Shown here: positions 7,601 through 16,253 of the stretch, in pieces
Layout: the number at the start of each line of letters is the position of its first letter
Numbering within the stretch: the first letter of the stretch is position 1
Source of the DNA: Pseudomonadota bacterium
GTDB taxonomy: Bacteria > Pseudomonadota > Gammaproteobacteria > Burkholderiales > Rhodocyclaceae
Direction of reading: 5' to 3'
Length of the DNA: 64,000 nucleotides
Assembly (NCBI GenBank): GCA_018241685.1
Contig: JAFEDJ010000039.1
Span: 1 to 64,000 of the forward strand
Program-made: the position numbers and the translations under genes
Notes under the pieces: generated by a model
What the model was told of the DNA's origin: nothing
The model's database searches: none
Seen by the model: the letters and a program-made list of their open reading frames with translations, nothing else

Positions 7601-10457
7601 AGCGGCCGGCATGGGTGCTACCGCCGCAAGCCTCTCCGCCGGCGCCAGCGCTGCCAGCGTGCTGGGAGGTGCGGCTTCGACGGTCGGATCGGCTATCTCT
7701 GCGCTCTCTGCTGCAGCACCGTACCTCGCGATTGGATTACTCGCTGCACAGCAGTTGGGCGTTTTTGATGGACCGACGTATCACCATGGCGGCGCTTACG
7801 TCGCGGATACGGCAGGCGGCTCTTCAAAGCTGACGACAAAGAATTACGAGGGTTTCGACTTATCCTGGGGCGCTTATAACTCGGACCGATCTGCGGCATT
7901 CGACGAGGCTATGCGATCGATGTCCACAGGCATCGCCCAGCAGCTGGCTGCAAGCATCAAGCAGTATGGTGGCGATGCTTCGGGTCTTTCTGTGGCTAGT
8001 CGGTTTGCTTCGGATAACTCCGACTACAGCGTCGGTGCGCTTCGCGTAAAGGATGCGGCTGGCCAAGTGATCTTTGACTTGGACAAGCACTATGCCGCTC
8101 AAGCCGAAAAGGGTATGCAAGAGTTCGCGGGCGATGCGACACGTGCGCTCGTCGGTGCTCTCAAAGCCACGAAACTCGGCGATGAGTTTGCGGCGGTCTT
8201 CGCAAGCGTGGATCCGCTCACCTCATCTATCGAGGCACTGAATGCCGCACTGACGCAAGCCGCGGCGATCCAGCAGCAGACTGAGTCGATCCGGAGCGCC
8301 GTCGACAGTAACTTCTTGGTGCCGTCCGAGCAGCTGAATAAGGCGTTCGAGAAGTTGGGCGTGAGCATGCCGGCGTCGGCATCAGCGTACGAAACGCTTG
8401 TACGGGCTCAGGATCTCACGACCGCTGCTGGTCGCGAGATGGCTGCTGCCCTTATGTCTGTCTATCCGCTGTGGGGGCAAGTGCAGGACGCCGCAACTCA
8501 AGCGGCTGACGCAGCAGTGGAGGCCGCCCGCCAGGCGTCCGAGGCCCTGCGGGGGAACCTGGTCAGTGCCATCAGTGCGGTCGCTGGATCGATTGCTGAT
8601 ATGCGGACTCGCGTCCGTGATGCGGATGCGGCCGTGCTGAGCGCCCGGTCTGCGATTGCAGATGCCACGGTCGCCGCAGGCCAAAAAGCAGCCGATGCGC
8701 AGTCTGCTCTCGTCGCGCTGCTCGAGCAGTCAGCGGCGGCGACACGGTCATTTGGTGCTTCCCTGACGAGCTATATCGCCGGGCTCAGCAGCAGCGCCAC
8801 GGGGTCGATGAGCCCAGAAGCGCGATATCGCAGTCTAGGCGCGCAGCTGCAGACCACGTCGGTCCTCGCTCAGGCCGGTGATCAAGCCAGCCGCGACAAG
8901 CTGACCAGTGTCGCGGATGCATTTCTTCAGGCGTCCAAGGCGCGCTCGACGACGTCTGTGGATTACGCCCGGGACGCCGCGCGCGTGCGCGTGATGCTGC
9001 AAGGAGTTGTCGATGGGCTGACGACGCAGGTGCTCAGCAGTAACGGCACACTGGTGACAAAGCCGATTGCCGACGTCGGGGCCGGCCAGTCCTCGTCCCA
9101 AGATCAGCAGATCGCTGCCGCGCTTGCCACGATGAATGTGGCGCAGGCCGACTATCAGCGGTATCTGACGCTCGCGGCTGCGACGGGGACCGAGATCAAG
9201 GCGAGCACTGACGCCGTGGGCGACGAGATCGCGAAGCTGCGCGCCACGTACGATGCGTCGGCAAGTGCGCAGGCTGGTGCAAACGCGCAGCTGCAGGTCG
9301 CGTTGCAGGCGCTGGGCCAGCTGGGCCTCACGGAAGAGGTCGTCAAGCTGCTGGCCGCCGGGCTCGACGGTGGCCCGCTGAGCGATTTCGCCACAGCTCT
9401 CGGTGTATCGACGGATAGCGTGCGTGGGCTACAGGCAGCGCTCGGGCTGACGGACGATGCCCTTGCCGGCCTTGCCGGCGGGCTCAATCTCACTGTGTCG
9501 GACGCAATCTACACGCAGCTCGGCATGAGTCTGGGCGTGCCGGCCGATCTACTCGCCAGCCTGGCCGCCAGTCTGGACGTTTCGCCGCTGACGATGCAGG
9601 GCTTTTCGACGGCGCTCGGATGGGACGCTGCCGCTGGCGCGGCGCTGGCGACGGCGATGGGATGGGACCAGACGGCTGCGGCACAGCTTGGGACCAGCAT
9701 CGGCTTCTCTGACGAGGCCACGGCGCTGGTCGAGACTGCTGCCGCCGGTGTTGCTGCGACGGATTCGGCTGTTGCGCTGACGGATGCGCTGGTCGCCGGC
9801 GTCATGACGACGCAGGCTGCTGACGCGCTGACCGGCGCTATGCGGGCTGGGGTCGGGATCAGCCAGGCTGCGGCCGATTGGCTGGTGGCGTTCGGTGGAC
9901 AGACGGCTGCGCTCGGCAAGCTGTCGCTTGTCCTCGGTGTCAGCCCGGCGGCTCAGCAGGCCATCGACCTGTTTTCGTCCGTGTCTGCGACGGCGAAGAC
10001 GTACGGGTCGCTGGTCGATGGCGCATATCAAGACGCATTCGGGCGGCAAGCCGATGCGGCTGGGAAGCAGTACTGGATGGGCCAGCTCTACGCCGGCGCT
10101 GTGACCCAGGACGGGTTCATGGCGGCGTTTCTGGCTGGTGCGACAGGCAATGATCGGGAAAAGGCATTGGCCTACGGGCACAAGCTTGGCCTGCCTGGCT
10201 TTGCTGTTGGCACGAACTTCGTGGTCGAGGACATGCCGGCGATCATCCACCGCGGCGAACGAATCATGCCCGCTGCGGACAACGCCGCGCTATTCGAAAT
10301 GCTCTCCCGCGGCAGTGGCGGCAATGCGGACGTTGTGGAGGTGCTGCGGTCGCTGCTGGCCGAGCTCGCTGAGATCAAGCGCAGTAACGCGTCGATGAGC
10401 AAAGTCCTAACGATGGTCACTCGTGGCGGTGATCGGCTTTTGACCGCGGTGGTGTGA
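4623..10457 (+). CDS. Tail tape measure protein, 1944 aa
   Basis: Very long, Ala-rich, mostly helical protein between the chaperone and distal tail genes, the position and length of a tape measure. Residues about 38-230 hold five 39-residue tandem repeats. Residues about 240-300 (GLQSGQSPLTVLLQQGGQLKDMFG) match the conserved TMP segment. Long coiled coils run to about 900 and hydrophobic Gly/Ala-rich segments lie near 910-1040. Near the C terminus is a DUF4214-like stretch (YQDAFGRQADAAGKQYW). At the usual 0.15 nm per residue the tail would be near 0.3 micrometre (inference). Confidence 0.9.
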   Translation: MGGRQIEFGIRINADGKAAVVEIDKVSEALTDVAGAFGQVENKSAAAQAGIQRVGEAADSSAKPVEHIGTTAAQSLGQVENAAAAAQAGIQRVGETAGSSAKPVEHIGVTAAQSLGQVENAAAAAQAGILWIGEAAARSTKPVEHIGTTATQSLGQVENAAAAAQAGILRVGETAGSSAKPVEHIGTTAAQSLGQVENAAAAAQAGILRVGEAAGSSAKPVEQLGMTSKATAAALRNVPAQFTDIVVGLQSGQSPLTVLLQQGGQLKDMFGGIGPAARALGGYVAGLVNPFSVAAAAAGTLAVAYYQGSKEASRFSTELVMTGNAVGMTVDKLATMAQAMSAATRATQAFTSDALAQVVATGRIASENVGMVAEAAVRMERTTGQSVSETIKQFVELGKEPVKASEKLNETANYLTADLYKQIKALDDHGKSSEAAALAQKAWADALTERSAQVKKDLGYIETALGGVTDAAKSFWDALLGVGRDPSKLEQIAELEQKAAPGRGIFAGLSADDKERLASLKAEVAAAEKAAKAKADGAASAAATVTWLKEGEKYLSKAEQRERAIAKAREDGLAARVSAAEIETRIAAIRDKYKDEKKSTAASPGEAEIASIKATTQAQQQYLATLREYGEKADKLTEGDKLVIKIQRELETSINGVTRANKEKALAAALILQSVDKEVQAEEKRIKAQKELNAERTSELQDVAKLTATVEQHAAALEAENSVWGKGKVAVEELTLAKIKEKAATLALFEGSQEMVDALNSQIAAHERYLEALKDADYKKLNQGAEEWLRSAQEQARLYGDEAALAGITGLERAKIVAQRQVELELAKKIAEIDRSSLSDTEKEELTQKARDAAAIHSATAVSKEVLKEWDRVTDEIGRGLTDSIFQGGRSGWQQLKKTIEATVIRATVQPAVTSVVGGALQSVGLGPSAGGTFGGVGNLLSTGSSLAGMGGVSAYSGAAGYLQFGSMASSFGTGLTAAAGGADLAAAISAYEAAGMGATAASLSAGASAASVLGGAASTVGSAISALSAAAPYLAIGLLAAQQLGVFDGPTYHHGGAYVADTAGGSSKLTTKNYEGFDLSWGAYNSDRSAAFDEAMRSMSTGIAQQLAASIKQYGGDASGLSVASRFASDNSDYSVGALRVKDAAGQVIFDLDKHYAAQAEKGMQEFAGDATRALVGALKATKLGDEFAAVFASVDPLTSSIEALNAALTQAAAIQQQTESIRSAVDSNFLVPSEQLNKAFEKLGVSMPASASAYETLVRAQDLTTAAGREMAAALMSVYPLWGQVQDAATQAADAAVEAARQASEALRGNLVSAISAVAGSIADMRTRVRDADAAVLSARSAIADATVAAGQKAADAQSALVALLEQSAAATRSFGASLTSYIAGLSSSATGSMSPEARYRSLGAQLQTTSVLAQAGDQASRDKLTSVADAFLQASKARSTTSVDYARDAARVRVMLQGVVDGLTTQVLSSNGTLVTKPIADVGAGQSSSQDQQIAAALATMNVAQADYQRYLTLAAATGTEIKASTDAVGDEIAKLRATYDASASAQAGANAQLQVALQALGQLGLTEEVVKLLAAGLDGGPLSDFATALGVSTDSVRGLQAALGLTDDALAGLAGGLNLTVSDAIYTQLGMSLGVPADLLASLAASLDVSPLTMQGFSTALGWDAAAGAALATAMGWDQTAAAQLGTSIGFSDEATALVETAAAGVAATDSAVALTDALVAGVMTTQAADALTGAMRAGVGISQAAADWLVAFGGQTAALGKLSLVLGVSPAAQQAIDLFSSVSATAKTYGSLVDGAYQDAFGRQADAAGKQYWMGQLYAGAVTQDGFMAAFLAGATGNDREKALAYGHKLGLPGFAVGTNFVVEDMPAIIHRGERIMPAADNAALFEMLSRGSGGNADVVEVLRSLLAELAEIKRSNASMSKVLTMVTRGGDRLLTAVV
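4734..5318 (+). repeat. Five tandem 117-bp repeats inside the tape measure gene
   Basis: Five in-frame units of 117 bp, each coding a 39-residue block that starts GQVENAAAAAQAGI and ends near KPVEHIGTTAAQSL. Units 2 and 4 are closest to each other; unit 3 is the most diverged (LWIGEAAARSTKP). The fifth loses similarity after PVE. Confidence 0.9.
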
Positions 10458-10458
10458 G

Positions 10459-11370
10459 ATGCGCGTGATCGTTCCTGTAACGCCGGTTTTGACGAGTAGC
10501 ACGGTGGCTGAGCCGGATGCCGGAGAGTCCGTCTATTCGGCTGCCACGACGTATGCGCTGGGCGCGCGCGTCATCAGCCTGGCATCTCACCGTTTGTACG
10601 AAAGCCTGCAGGCCAGCAATGTCGGACAGGCGCTGCCAGTGCCTCCTGAGACACAGACGGACTGGTGGATCGAAGTCGGCGTGACGAATCGCTATGCGTG
10701 TGTGGACTTGGCTCGCAACACTCAGTCTGTCGGCGCCTCGCCGATGGTCATCACGATTACACCTGGTCAGCGCATCAACGCGCTTGCGGTCATGGGGATG
10801 GAGGCTGATGGCGTGCAGATTCAGATGCACAACGGCGCTGACGTGGTTTATGACAAGACCTTCGACCTTCGCTTGCGCCGTGTTCGCAATGGCTTTGAGT
10901 ATGCCTTCAAGCCGTTTGATTTACAGCCCTCGGTCGTTCAGTTCGATCTTCCGCCGTTTTCGAACAGCGTGATCACGCTGACGCTGACGCGCTCGACAGG
11001 CGTAGTGCGGATCGGATCGATAGTCGTCGGCACATATGCATATCTCGGCGCGACGGAGTTCGGCGCTGTAAACGACGCGCTCAATTTCTCCACTATCGAC
11101 CGAGACATCTACGGCACTGCGACTCTGATCCCGCGTCGCACGCTGCCGAAGACGAATCAAACCGTGCTGGCCGACAAGAACATCGTCTCTGATCTCCTTG
11201 ATATTCGTACCCGGCTTAATGCTGTGCCTGCAGTGTGGTCAGGGCTGGACGACGTTGGCTCGGATGGATATTTCGAGGCACTACTCATCCTCGGTGTTTA
11301 CAAGCAGTTTTCGATCAATTTAGCGCGGCCCGTGAAGGCCGAGGTGCAACTGGAGCTGGAGGAAATCTGA
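10459..11370 (+). CDS. Distal tail protein
   Basis: 303-aa beta-rich protein starting two bases after the tape-measure stop. An N-terminal segment (YSAATTYALGARV) resembles the short carbohydrate-module-like motif seen in tail proteins. The middle (residues about 80-210) has alternating strands typical of distal-tail or hub proteins. The stop overlaps the ATG of the fibre gene (TGATG), so translation is probably coupled. Assignment is by context. Confidence 0.6.
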   Translation: MRVIVPVTPVLTSSTVAEPDAGESVYSAATTYALGARVISLASHRLYESLQASNVGQALPVPPETQTDWWIEVGVTNRYACVDLARNTQSVGASPMVITITPGQRINALAVMGMEADGVQIQMHNGADVVYDKTFDLRLRRVRNGFEYAFKPFDLQPSVVQFDLPPFSNSVITLTLTRSTGVVRIGSIVVGTYAYLGATEFGAVNDALNFSTIDRDIYGTATLIPRRTLPKTNQTVLADKNIVSDLLDIRTRLNAVPAVWSGLDDVGSDGYFEALLILGVYKQFSINLARPVKAEVQLELEEI

Positions 11371-13511
11371 TGGCAATGACACTTCTTCCGACGCCGCCGA
11401 ACACGATTCGGCCCGAAACTTTCGCTGAAGAGATGGACGCCTTTCTCGGCGCGCTACCGACCTTCCAGGCCGAATTGAACGGGTTGGGATCAGCATTCGC
11501 GCTGTCGGTATCGTCTGTGAGCACGACAAGCCTGACAATCGGCGCAGGTCTGAAGACGCTGGCCGTGCAAACTGGCCGCGGCTTTGCGCCAGGGATGGAT
11601 GTTGTGTGTGCCTGGCCTGGCGGCCCGACGAACCGCATGATCGGCACCGTTTTCAGTTACGACGCCGAGACCGGGAATTTGGTCATGGATGTGTACAGCG
11701 CTCAGGGAAGCGGTACTTATGCTGCCTGGAGCGTGATCATGAATGCGGCGGTGGATGCAGCCCAGTTCGTGACGCCGACCGGCACGCAGACGCTGAGCAA
11801 CAAAACGCTGACCAGTCCGGTCATGACGGGTAATCCGACAGTGCCTACGGCGGCACCTGGGACGAATACCGATCAATCGGCCAGCTGCGCATTTGTGCGT
11901 GCCGCAATATCCGCCCTGGTAGCGAGCAGCCCTGCAGCGCTCGACACGCTTAATGAGCTGGCTGCTGCGCTTGGCAATGACGCCAACTTCTCGGCCACAA
12001 TGACTACGGCTCTGGCCGCGAAGGCGCCGCTGGCATCGCCCGCGCTGACCGGAGCGCCGACGGGCCCGACGGCGCCAGTAGGAGCGGATAACACGCAGCT
12101 CGCAAACACGGCTTTTGTGCAGGCCGCTCAGGTCGCTGGGCGTTTACGCGTGACGGCAACCGGCGCGATTGCTGCGGGTAAAGCAGTGGCACAGAACTCG
12201 GATGGGACCGTCTCCGAAGTCGCGTACTCACTCGCCGCGGGTACGCTCGGTGCAGAGCAGACGTTTTCCGCAGTGAATCCGAGCCCCGTTCAGGAGGTGC
12301 TGGCAATCCCCGATACAAATAAGGTCGTGGTGCTGTACGGCAACGGATCCGCGATATGTGGGGCGATCGATACTGCGACGTCGACAGTGAGCTGGGGATC
12401 ACCGGTGACGGGCGCGTGGGGGAGCATGGTATCTGCGGTGTATTACCCGCCGGACAATCTCATCGCTGTTGTGTACTCAAACACCGGAACGCTGTCGATG
12501 CAGCTGATCTCGATCAGTGGGACGGCACTGTCTGTGGGGACCGCGAGTACCGGCGGCGGGGTGGTCTCTGCAGGGGTACGGCCCTATCTCGTGTACAACG
12601 CGCATCAGGCCAAGTTGATGGTGCTGTATTACAACAGCGGCCTGTATGGGCGGGTTGTGACGGTGCTGTCGGGTGTGATGACCTGGGCAACGAGCTATTT
12701 CGTCAGCGGGACGAATGCATATGCGCATGGCGCGTGTGAGGTGAGCGGGACGCCACAGATTCTGGTGGCGTTTAACCAGAGCGGCGCAAATAACGCGGTC
12801 GTGGTGACCGTCAATGCCTCGACATTGAGCGTGGGAGTAGGCATCGGTCTGAGTGGATTTTCGGGGACTGTCACGATTACGGCTCCCGTTCCTCTGTCGT
12901 ACGCTGGAGCCGCAGGTAAGTACGTGTTGATTGTGGGGACGCAATACATTGTGCTGACGGTATCCGGAACAACGGTAACGCCCGGTGTTGCCGGATCGGT
13001 GAGCTCTGTACTGTATGACCCGACAAATGCACGGGCGGATTACGACTGGACGAACAACAAGCTCATCATCCACGGCTTCGACACCGTCTCGAACAAATAC
13101 GCTATTGCACTTCCTGCGACGCTGTCTGGTAACTCGCTGTCGTTTGAAACTCCAACGGTCATGAACGCGTCAATGTCGGCAACGTGCGCGCTGGCGTTCA
13201 GCGCCTACACCGGAAAGTTCTTGATGGCCTTCGAGGATCTCGGGGATAACAACTACGGGCACTCGCGCGTCTGGGATGCAGGCGATTCTGTGACGACGGC
13301 TGGGAATTGGGTCGGTATCGCCGAGGCGGCAATCGCCGCCGGTGCGCAGGGTTACATCACGATCCGTGGTGGTATCAACAAGGCGGTGTCTGGTCTCACG
13401 CCGGGATATCTCTACTACCTTGACGACACCGGCACGCTGCAGCAAAGCGGCTCGCGTCTCGTGGGGCGGGCGTACGCGGCAAACACGATCCACATAACAG
13501 GGGAATGCTGA
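11370..13511 (+). CDS. Tail fibre / receptor-binding protein
   Basis: 713-aa protein whose ATG at 11370 overlaps the previous stop. Residues about 140-260 carry fibre signatures: TQTLSNKTLTSP, paired GxPTxPTAxxGxxT units and ANTAFVQ. The C-terminal 450 residues are a long beta-strand-rich body with many Gly/Ser/Thr and YN(A/S)-type turns, possibly a propeller or beta-helix that binds the host surface (inference). The extreme C terminus (LVGRAYAANTIHI) resembles fibre tips. The adjacent DUF4376 gene is the usual partner. Confidence 0.8.
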   Translation: MAMTLLPTPPNTIRPETFAEEMDAFLGALPTFQAELNGLGSAFALSVSSVSTTSLTIGAGLKTLAVQTGRGFAPGMDVVCAWPGGPTNRMIGTVFSYDAETGNLVMDVYSAQGSGTYAAWSVIMNAAVDAAQFVTPTGTQTLSNKTLTSPVMTGNPTVPTAAPGTNTDQSASCAFVRAAISALVASSPAALDTLNELAAALGNDANFSATMTTALAAKAPLASPALTGAPTGPTAPVGADNTQLANTAFVQAAQVAGRLRVTATGAIAAGKAVAQNSDGTVSEVAYSLAAGTLGAEQTFSAVNPSPVQEVLAIPDTNKVVVLYGNGSAICGAIDTATSTVSWGSPVTGAWGSMVSAVYYPPDNLIAVVYSNTGTLSMQLISISGTALSVGTASTGGGVVSAGVRPYLVYNAHQAKLMVLYYNSGLYGRVVTVLSGVMTWATSYFVSGTNAYAHGACEVSGTPQILVAFNQSGANNAVVVTVNASTLSVGVGIGLSGFSGTVTITAPVPLSYAGAAGKYVLIVGTQYIVLTVSGTTVTPGVAGSVSSVLYDPTNARADYDWTNNKLIIHGFDTVSNKYAIALPATLSGNSLSFETPTVMNASMSATCALAFSAYTGKFLMAFEDLGDNNYGHSRVWDAGDSVTTAGNWVGIAEAAIAAGAQGYITIRGGINKAVSGLTPGYLYYLDDTGTLQQSGSRLVGRAYAANTIHITGEC

Positions 13512-14047
13512 TGATCGCTGTGATCGACAATACGACTCAAATCGTGGTGTTTTTGTTTGAGGAGACGGCCTCTGTTGAGCTGACGGAGAGTGGGCTGTCT
13601 GGTGCTGTGAAGTGCCCGGATATCACGACGACGAGCCACTATCTCCAGGTGGTCACTGACAATCCCGATTATGTCGGCGGCGCCTGGCGCTTCACTGATG
13701 GACAGTGGGTGGTTGCAGATCGGGATCGCTATGCTGCCATCAGCGCTGCCCGCGGTGAGAGCGAGCGGCAAGCAGCGTTCGAAGCTGCGAAAGCAGGCCG
13801 GGCTGAAGCTGTCGCAAAGATCATCGTGACAACTGCATCTGGACTCACTTTCGACGGCGACGAGGACAGCCAAAACCGCATGTCGAGGGCGCTCTCTGCG
13901 ATGACTGATGCGGACGTGCTGCCGTGGGTGCTGGCCGATAATCGCGTGGTCCAGGCTACTCGACCAGAGCTGCAGGAGGCGCTGCGGCTGGCGGGATTGG
14001 CGATGGCAGAGATTTGGGTGGCGCCGTACATTCAATCGGCTCAGTAG
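13511..14047 (+). CDS. Tail fibre accessory protein (DUF4376-type)
   Basis: 178-aa protein. The C-terminal half, from TTASGLTFDGDEDSQNRM to LPWVLADNRVVQAT, is the DUF4376 pattern common in proteins encoded after phage fibres. The start at 13511 is preferred over 13505 because GGGGA is 7 nt upstream. It overlaps the fibre stop. It is the last phage gene before the chemoreceptor fragment. Confidence 0.75.
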   Translation: MIAVIDNTTQIVVFLFEETASVELTESGLSGAVKCPDITTTSHYLQVVTDNPDYVGGAWRFTDGQWVVADRDRYAAISAARGESERQAAFEAAKAGRAEAVAKIIVTTASGLTFDGDEDSQNRMSRALSAMTDADVLPWVLADNRVVQATRPELQEALRLAGLAMAEIWVAPYIQSAQ

Positions 14048-14077
14048 GCGGCACTCATTTTCCTTTAGTTCAGCAAT

Positions 14078-14094
14078 GCTAAATTTCGTTTAGC
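14078..14094. repeat. Short inverted repeat near the prophage right end
   Basis: GCTAAA and TTTAGC arms (6 bp) around a 5-nt centre, in AT-rich DNA just after the last phage gene. It could be an arm-type integrase site or part of attR; no matching copy is available because the left end is outside the window. Confidence 0.3.
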
Positions 14095-14102
14095 GTTACT
14101 GA

Positions 14103-14552
14103 TCCCACACCCGGTCTATTTATCTCACGATTCCACCTTCAGTTTTCGCGGCCGGCTTCAGCATGATCCGCAGCCTGGAGCGCTGGCATGGCGAGATGCA
14201 GGCCATCCTGCGCAACAATCAGGAGCTCAAGAAGCAGAACGAGCAGTTCCAGAACATCAACAAGAGCGTGGTGATGCTCGCCCTCAACGCGTCCATCGAG
14301 GCAGCGCGGGCCGGTGAGCAAGGGCGGGGCTTCTCGGTCGTTGCCGATGGCGTGCGCGATCTGGCCCTGACGTCCACGCGCCTGGCCCAGGACTACAAGA
14401 CCAACCTGGACAAGAACGACCTGATCACCACGACCACTTTTCAGGACATGCAGGCCAGCGGCAACATGATCCGCACGGCGCTGTTCGGGCTCGGCGCGAC
14501 GACGGAGCGCATCGCCCAGATCGTCGCCGGGCAGGACGGATCGCATGATTAG
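14103..14552 (+). pseudogene. 5'-truncated chemoreceptor (MCP) fragment
   Basis: The open frame from 14103 (after a stop at 14100) encodes the conserved signalling tip of methyl-accepting chemotaxis proteins (VVMLALNASIEAARAGEQGRGFSVVADGVRDLA) but lacks periplasmic, membrane and HAMP regions. No good ribosome site precedes the ATG at 14163. It begins where the prophage ends, so the phage probably integrated in or next to the receptor gene and the 5' part lies left of the prophage. An intact short soluble MCP is the alternative. Confidence 0.6.
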
Positions 14553-15117
14553 CCGGGATGCGCGGGAGTCCATCGAATGGCTGTTCAACAAGGCCATCCG
14601 CGAGCACAGCGTGAATGCTGCGTCGGACAGGTGCGAGATCCATCCGCAAGCGAGCCGGGATGAAGCGGGAAGCGGCTCCACCGCCGATCTGGTGGTGCTC
14701 AACATTTCGTCCTACCTGTTCCGGATCGTCGCACTGTTCGAGTTCGAGCGGGAGGGCGGGATGAGGAGCCACCTGGCCGGACTCGCGGGTCTCGATGAAC
14801 GGACGCTGGACGAAACGGTGCTGTTCGATGCCTACGCGGAATTTGTGAACATGGTGTGCGGCGCGGTAAATCGCGGGCTCTCCGCGCGTTTTCATGCCGG
14901 CATGTCGACGCCCTTCTTCCTGGAGAGCGCCTGCGTGGATCATGTGGCGATCCTGCAGCCGACCGGGATCATCGCGCTGACGGCCACAATCAACGACACC
15001 GCCCGCTTCAGGCTGACCCTGTGCGTGCAGGTGGCGAACAACGAGACGCTGGATTTCCGCCTCGACCGGCATGAGGAGCAGCAAGTGGAGTCGAGTGGCG
15101 AGCTGGAGTTCTTCTAG
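14545..15117 (+). CDS. CheX/CheC-like chemotaxis protein (tentative)
   Basis: 190-aa protein whose ATG overlaps the stop of the MCP fragment by 8 nt, so both came from one operon. Residues about 93-108 contain YAEFVNMVCGAVNRGL, which resembles the E-x-x-N helix of the CheX/CheC/FliY family that dephosphorylates receiver domains. The C-terminal part has a HVAILQPTGIIALTATI strand pattern. The downstream gene is a double-receiver protein, a plausible partner. Confidence 0.5.
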   Translation: MISRDARESIEWLFNKAIREHSVNAASDRCEIHPQASRDEAGSGSTADLVVLNISSYLFRIVALFEFEREGGMRSHLAGLAGLDERTLDETVLFDAYAEFVNMVCGAVNRGLSARFHAGMSTPFFLESACVDHVAILQPTGIIALTATINDTARFRLTLCVQVANNETLDFRLDRHEEQQVESSGELEFF

Positions 15118-15152
15118 CGGCCTGGCGCTGCCCGTTTCAGTGACTATCTTAC

Positions 15153-15180
15153 TTGCATATAAATGCGGAATGGCTAGAAT
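15153..15180 (+). promoter_or_regulatory. Sigma-70-type promoter for a small RNA
   Basis: TTGCAT (15153-15158), 16-nt spacer, TAGAAT (15175-15180). Expected start near 15187. No coding frame with a ribosome site follows before the strong terminator at 15250-15279. Confidence 0.5.
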
Positions 15181-15186
15181 TCACCG

Positions 15187-15279
15187 CACGACATCTTGAT
15201 GAGTCATCTCCATCCGGGTGTCGTTCTGTAGATGACTCCCAGCTTTAGTCCGGCCACCCCCCTGGCCGGCTTTTTTTTT
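15187..15279 (+). ncRNA. Candidate small RNA, about 93 nt
   Basis: A promoter-like pair at 15153-15180 and a textbook intrinsic terminator at 15250-15279 bracket about 93 nt without a credible ORF. Inside are perfect 9-bp arms GAGTCATCT (15201-15209) and AGATGACTC (15230-15238) around a 20-nt loop. A promoter, stem-loop, single-stranded linker and GC hairpin with a long U-run is the layout of a trans-acting sRNA. It could also be a leader of the receiver gene, but the terminator lies 150 nt before that gene. No family is recognised. Confidence 0.45.
15250..15279 (+). terminator. Strong intrinsic terminator
   Basis: CCGGCCA/TGGCCGG stem with a 6-nt C-rich loop, followed by C and nine T residues. 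Confidence 0.9.
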
Positions 15280-15428
15280 GCCTTCTGCCCTTGCTCTTCG
15301 TGCCGTCCGCGCTCCGGGGGGCAATCGATCCGTGAGTGCCGTTTTCACCATTTTTTAGCGGATCGACCTCAATTTTTTTCATTTTTGTTCGCTAACAGTG
15401 CCGTCCAAACTGGTTAGGCACAAGAACA

Positions 15429-16241
15429 ATGACGAACACCGCTTCCCGATTCGAAAACACCCGGCTCCTTCTCGTCGAGCCATCGGCCCTGCAGGCCAAG
15501 ATCATCCAGCGGGAATGCGAGGAAATCGGTCTGACTCGCGTCCGCACGGTCGGCAGCTCCGCGGAAGCGCTGGAGGCCATGCGCGTGGAGCGGCCGGATG
15601 TGGTGCTCAGCGCTCTCTATCTGCCGGATCTGCCCGGCACCGAGCTGGTGGCGGCGATGCGCACCGATCCGCGTCTTGAGGACGTGGCCTTCATCCTGAT
15701 TTCCAGCGAAACCCGTCCGCAGGCCCTCGACCCCGTACGGCAAGCCGGCCTGTGCGGCATCCTGCCCAAGCCCTTCGATGCCTCCCAGCTGGCCAGGGCG
15801 ATCAGCCGCACGATGGATCTGCTCGGCACTCGACGCGATCTGGAGAACGAGGTCGACCTGGAGGAGGTGCGCGTGCTGCTGGTGGACGACAGCCCCAATG
15901 CGCGCAAATTCGTCCGGCGCATCCTGTCCAACCTGGGCCTGCAGCACTTCATCGAGGCGGACAACGGGCGGGAGGCCGTGGTGCTGCTCGGTGACACGAT
16001 GGTCGACCTGATCGTCACCGACTACAACATGCCGGAGATGGATGGGCGGGAACTCGTCGAATACGTGCGGACCCGCAGCTGGCAGCAGGCGGTACCGATC
16101 CTGATGGTGACCAGTGAGTCGGATGCCAGCCGTCTGGCCGCGGTGGAGCAGGCCGGCGTGTCCGGCATCTGCGACAAGCCGCTGGAGACGGACATGCTGC
16201 TCGACCTGCTCACTACCATGCTCCAGCGCGATCAAAACTGA
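15429..16241 (+). CDS. Double-receiver response regulator
   Basis: 270-aa protein made of two CheY-like receiver domains with no output domain. REC2 (about residues 137-265) is intact: VDDS acid pair, phosphoacceptor Asp in TDYNMPEMDG, TSE switch residue and Lys in DKP. REC1 (about 10-130) is degenerate: VEPS replaces the acid pair and LSALYLP has Ala where the phosphorylated Asp should be. REC1 may be a binding or regulatory module. It lies downstream of the MCP/CheX-like pair and converges with mfd, 12 bp apart. Confidence 0.85.
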   Translation: MTNTASRFENTRLLLVEPSALQAKIIQRECEEIGLTRVRTVGSSAEALEAMRVERPDVVLSALYLPDLPGTELVAAMRTDPRLEDVAFILISSETRPQALDPVRQAGLCGILPKPFDASQLARAISRTMDLLGTRRDLENEVDLEEVRVLLVDDSPNARKFVRRILSNLGLQHFIEADNGREAVVLLGDTMVDLIVTDYNMPEMDGRELVEYVRTRSWQQAVPILMVTSESDASRLAAVEQAGVSGICDKPLETDMLLDLLTTMLQRDQN

Positions 16242-16253
16242 TCCGGAGACGAA

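Larger units (their letters stand above)
1..14102 (+). mobile_element. Tailed (siphovirus-like) prophage, right-hand part
   Basis: Continuous + strand run of phage genes: integrase, head-tail connector, tail terminator, tail tube, frameshifted chaperone, tape measure, distal tail, fibre and fibre-assembly genes. A single tail-tube gene and no sheath gene suggests a long non-contractile tail. Head genes and the left end lie outside the window. The right end is placed near 14100, where the last phage gene stops and a chemoreceptor gene fragment without a 5' part begins; the exact att site was not resolved. Confidence 0.85.
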
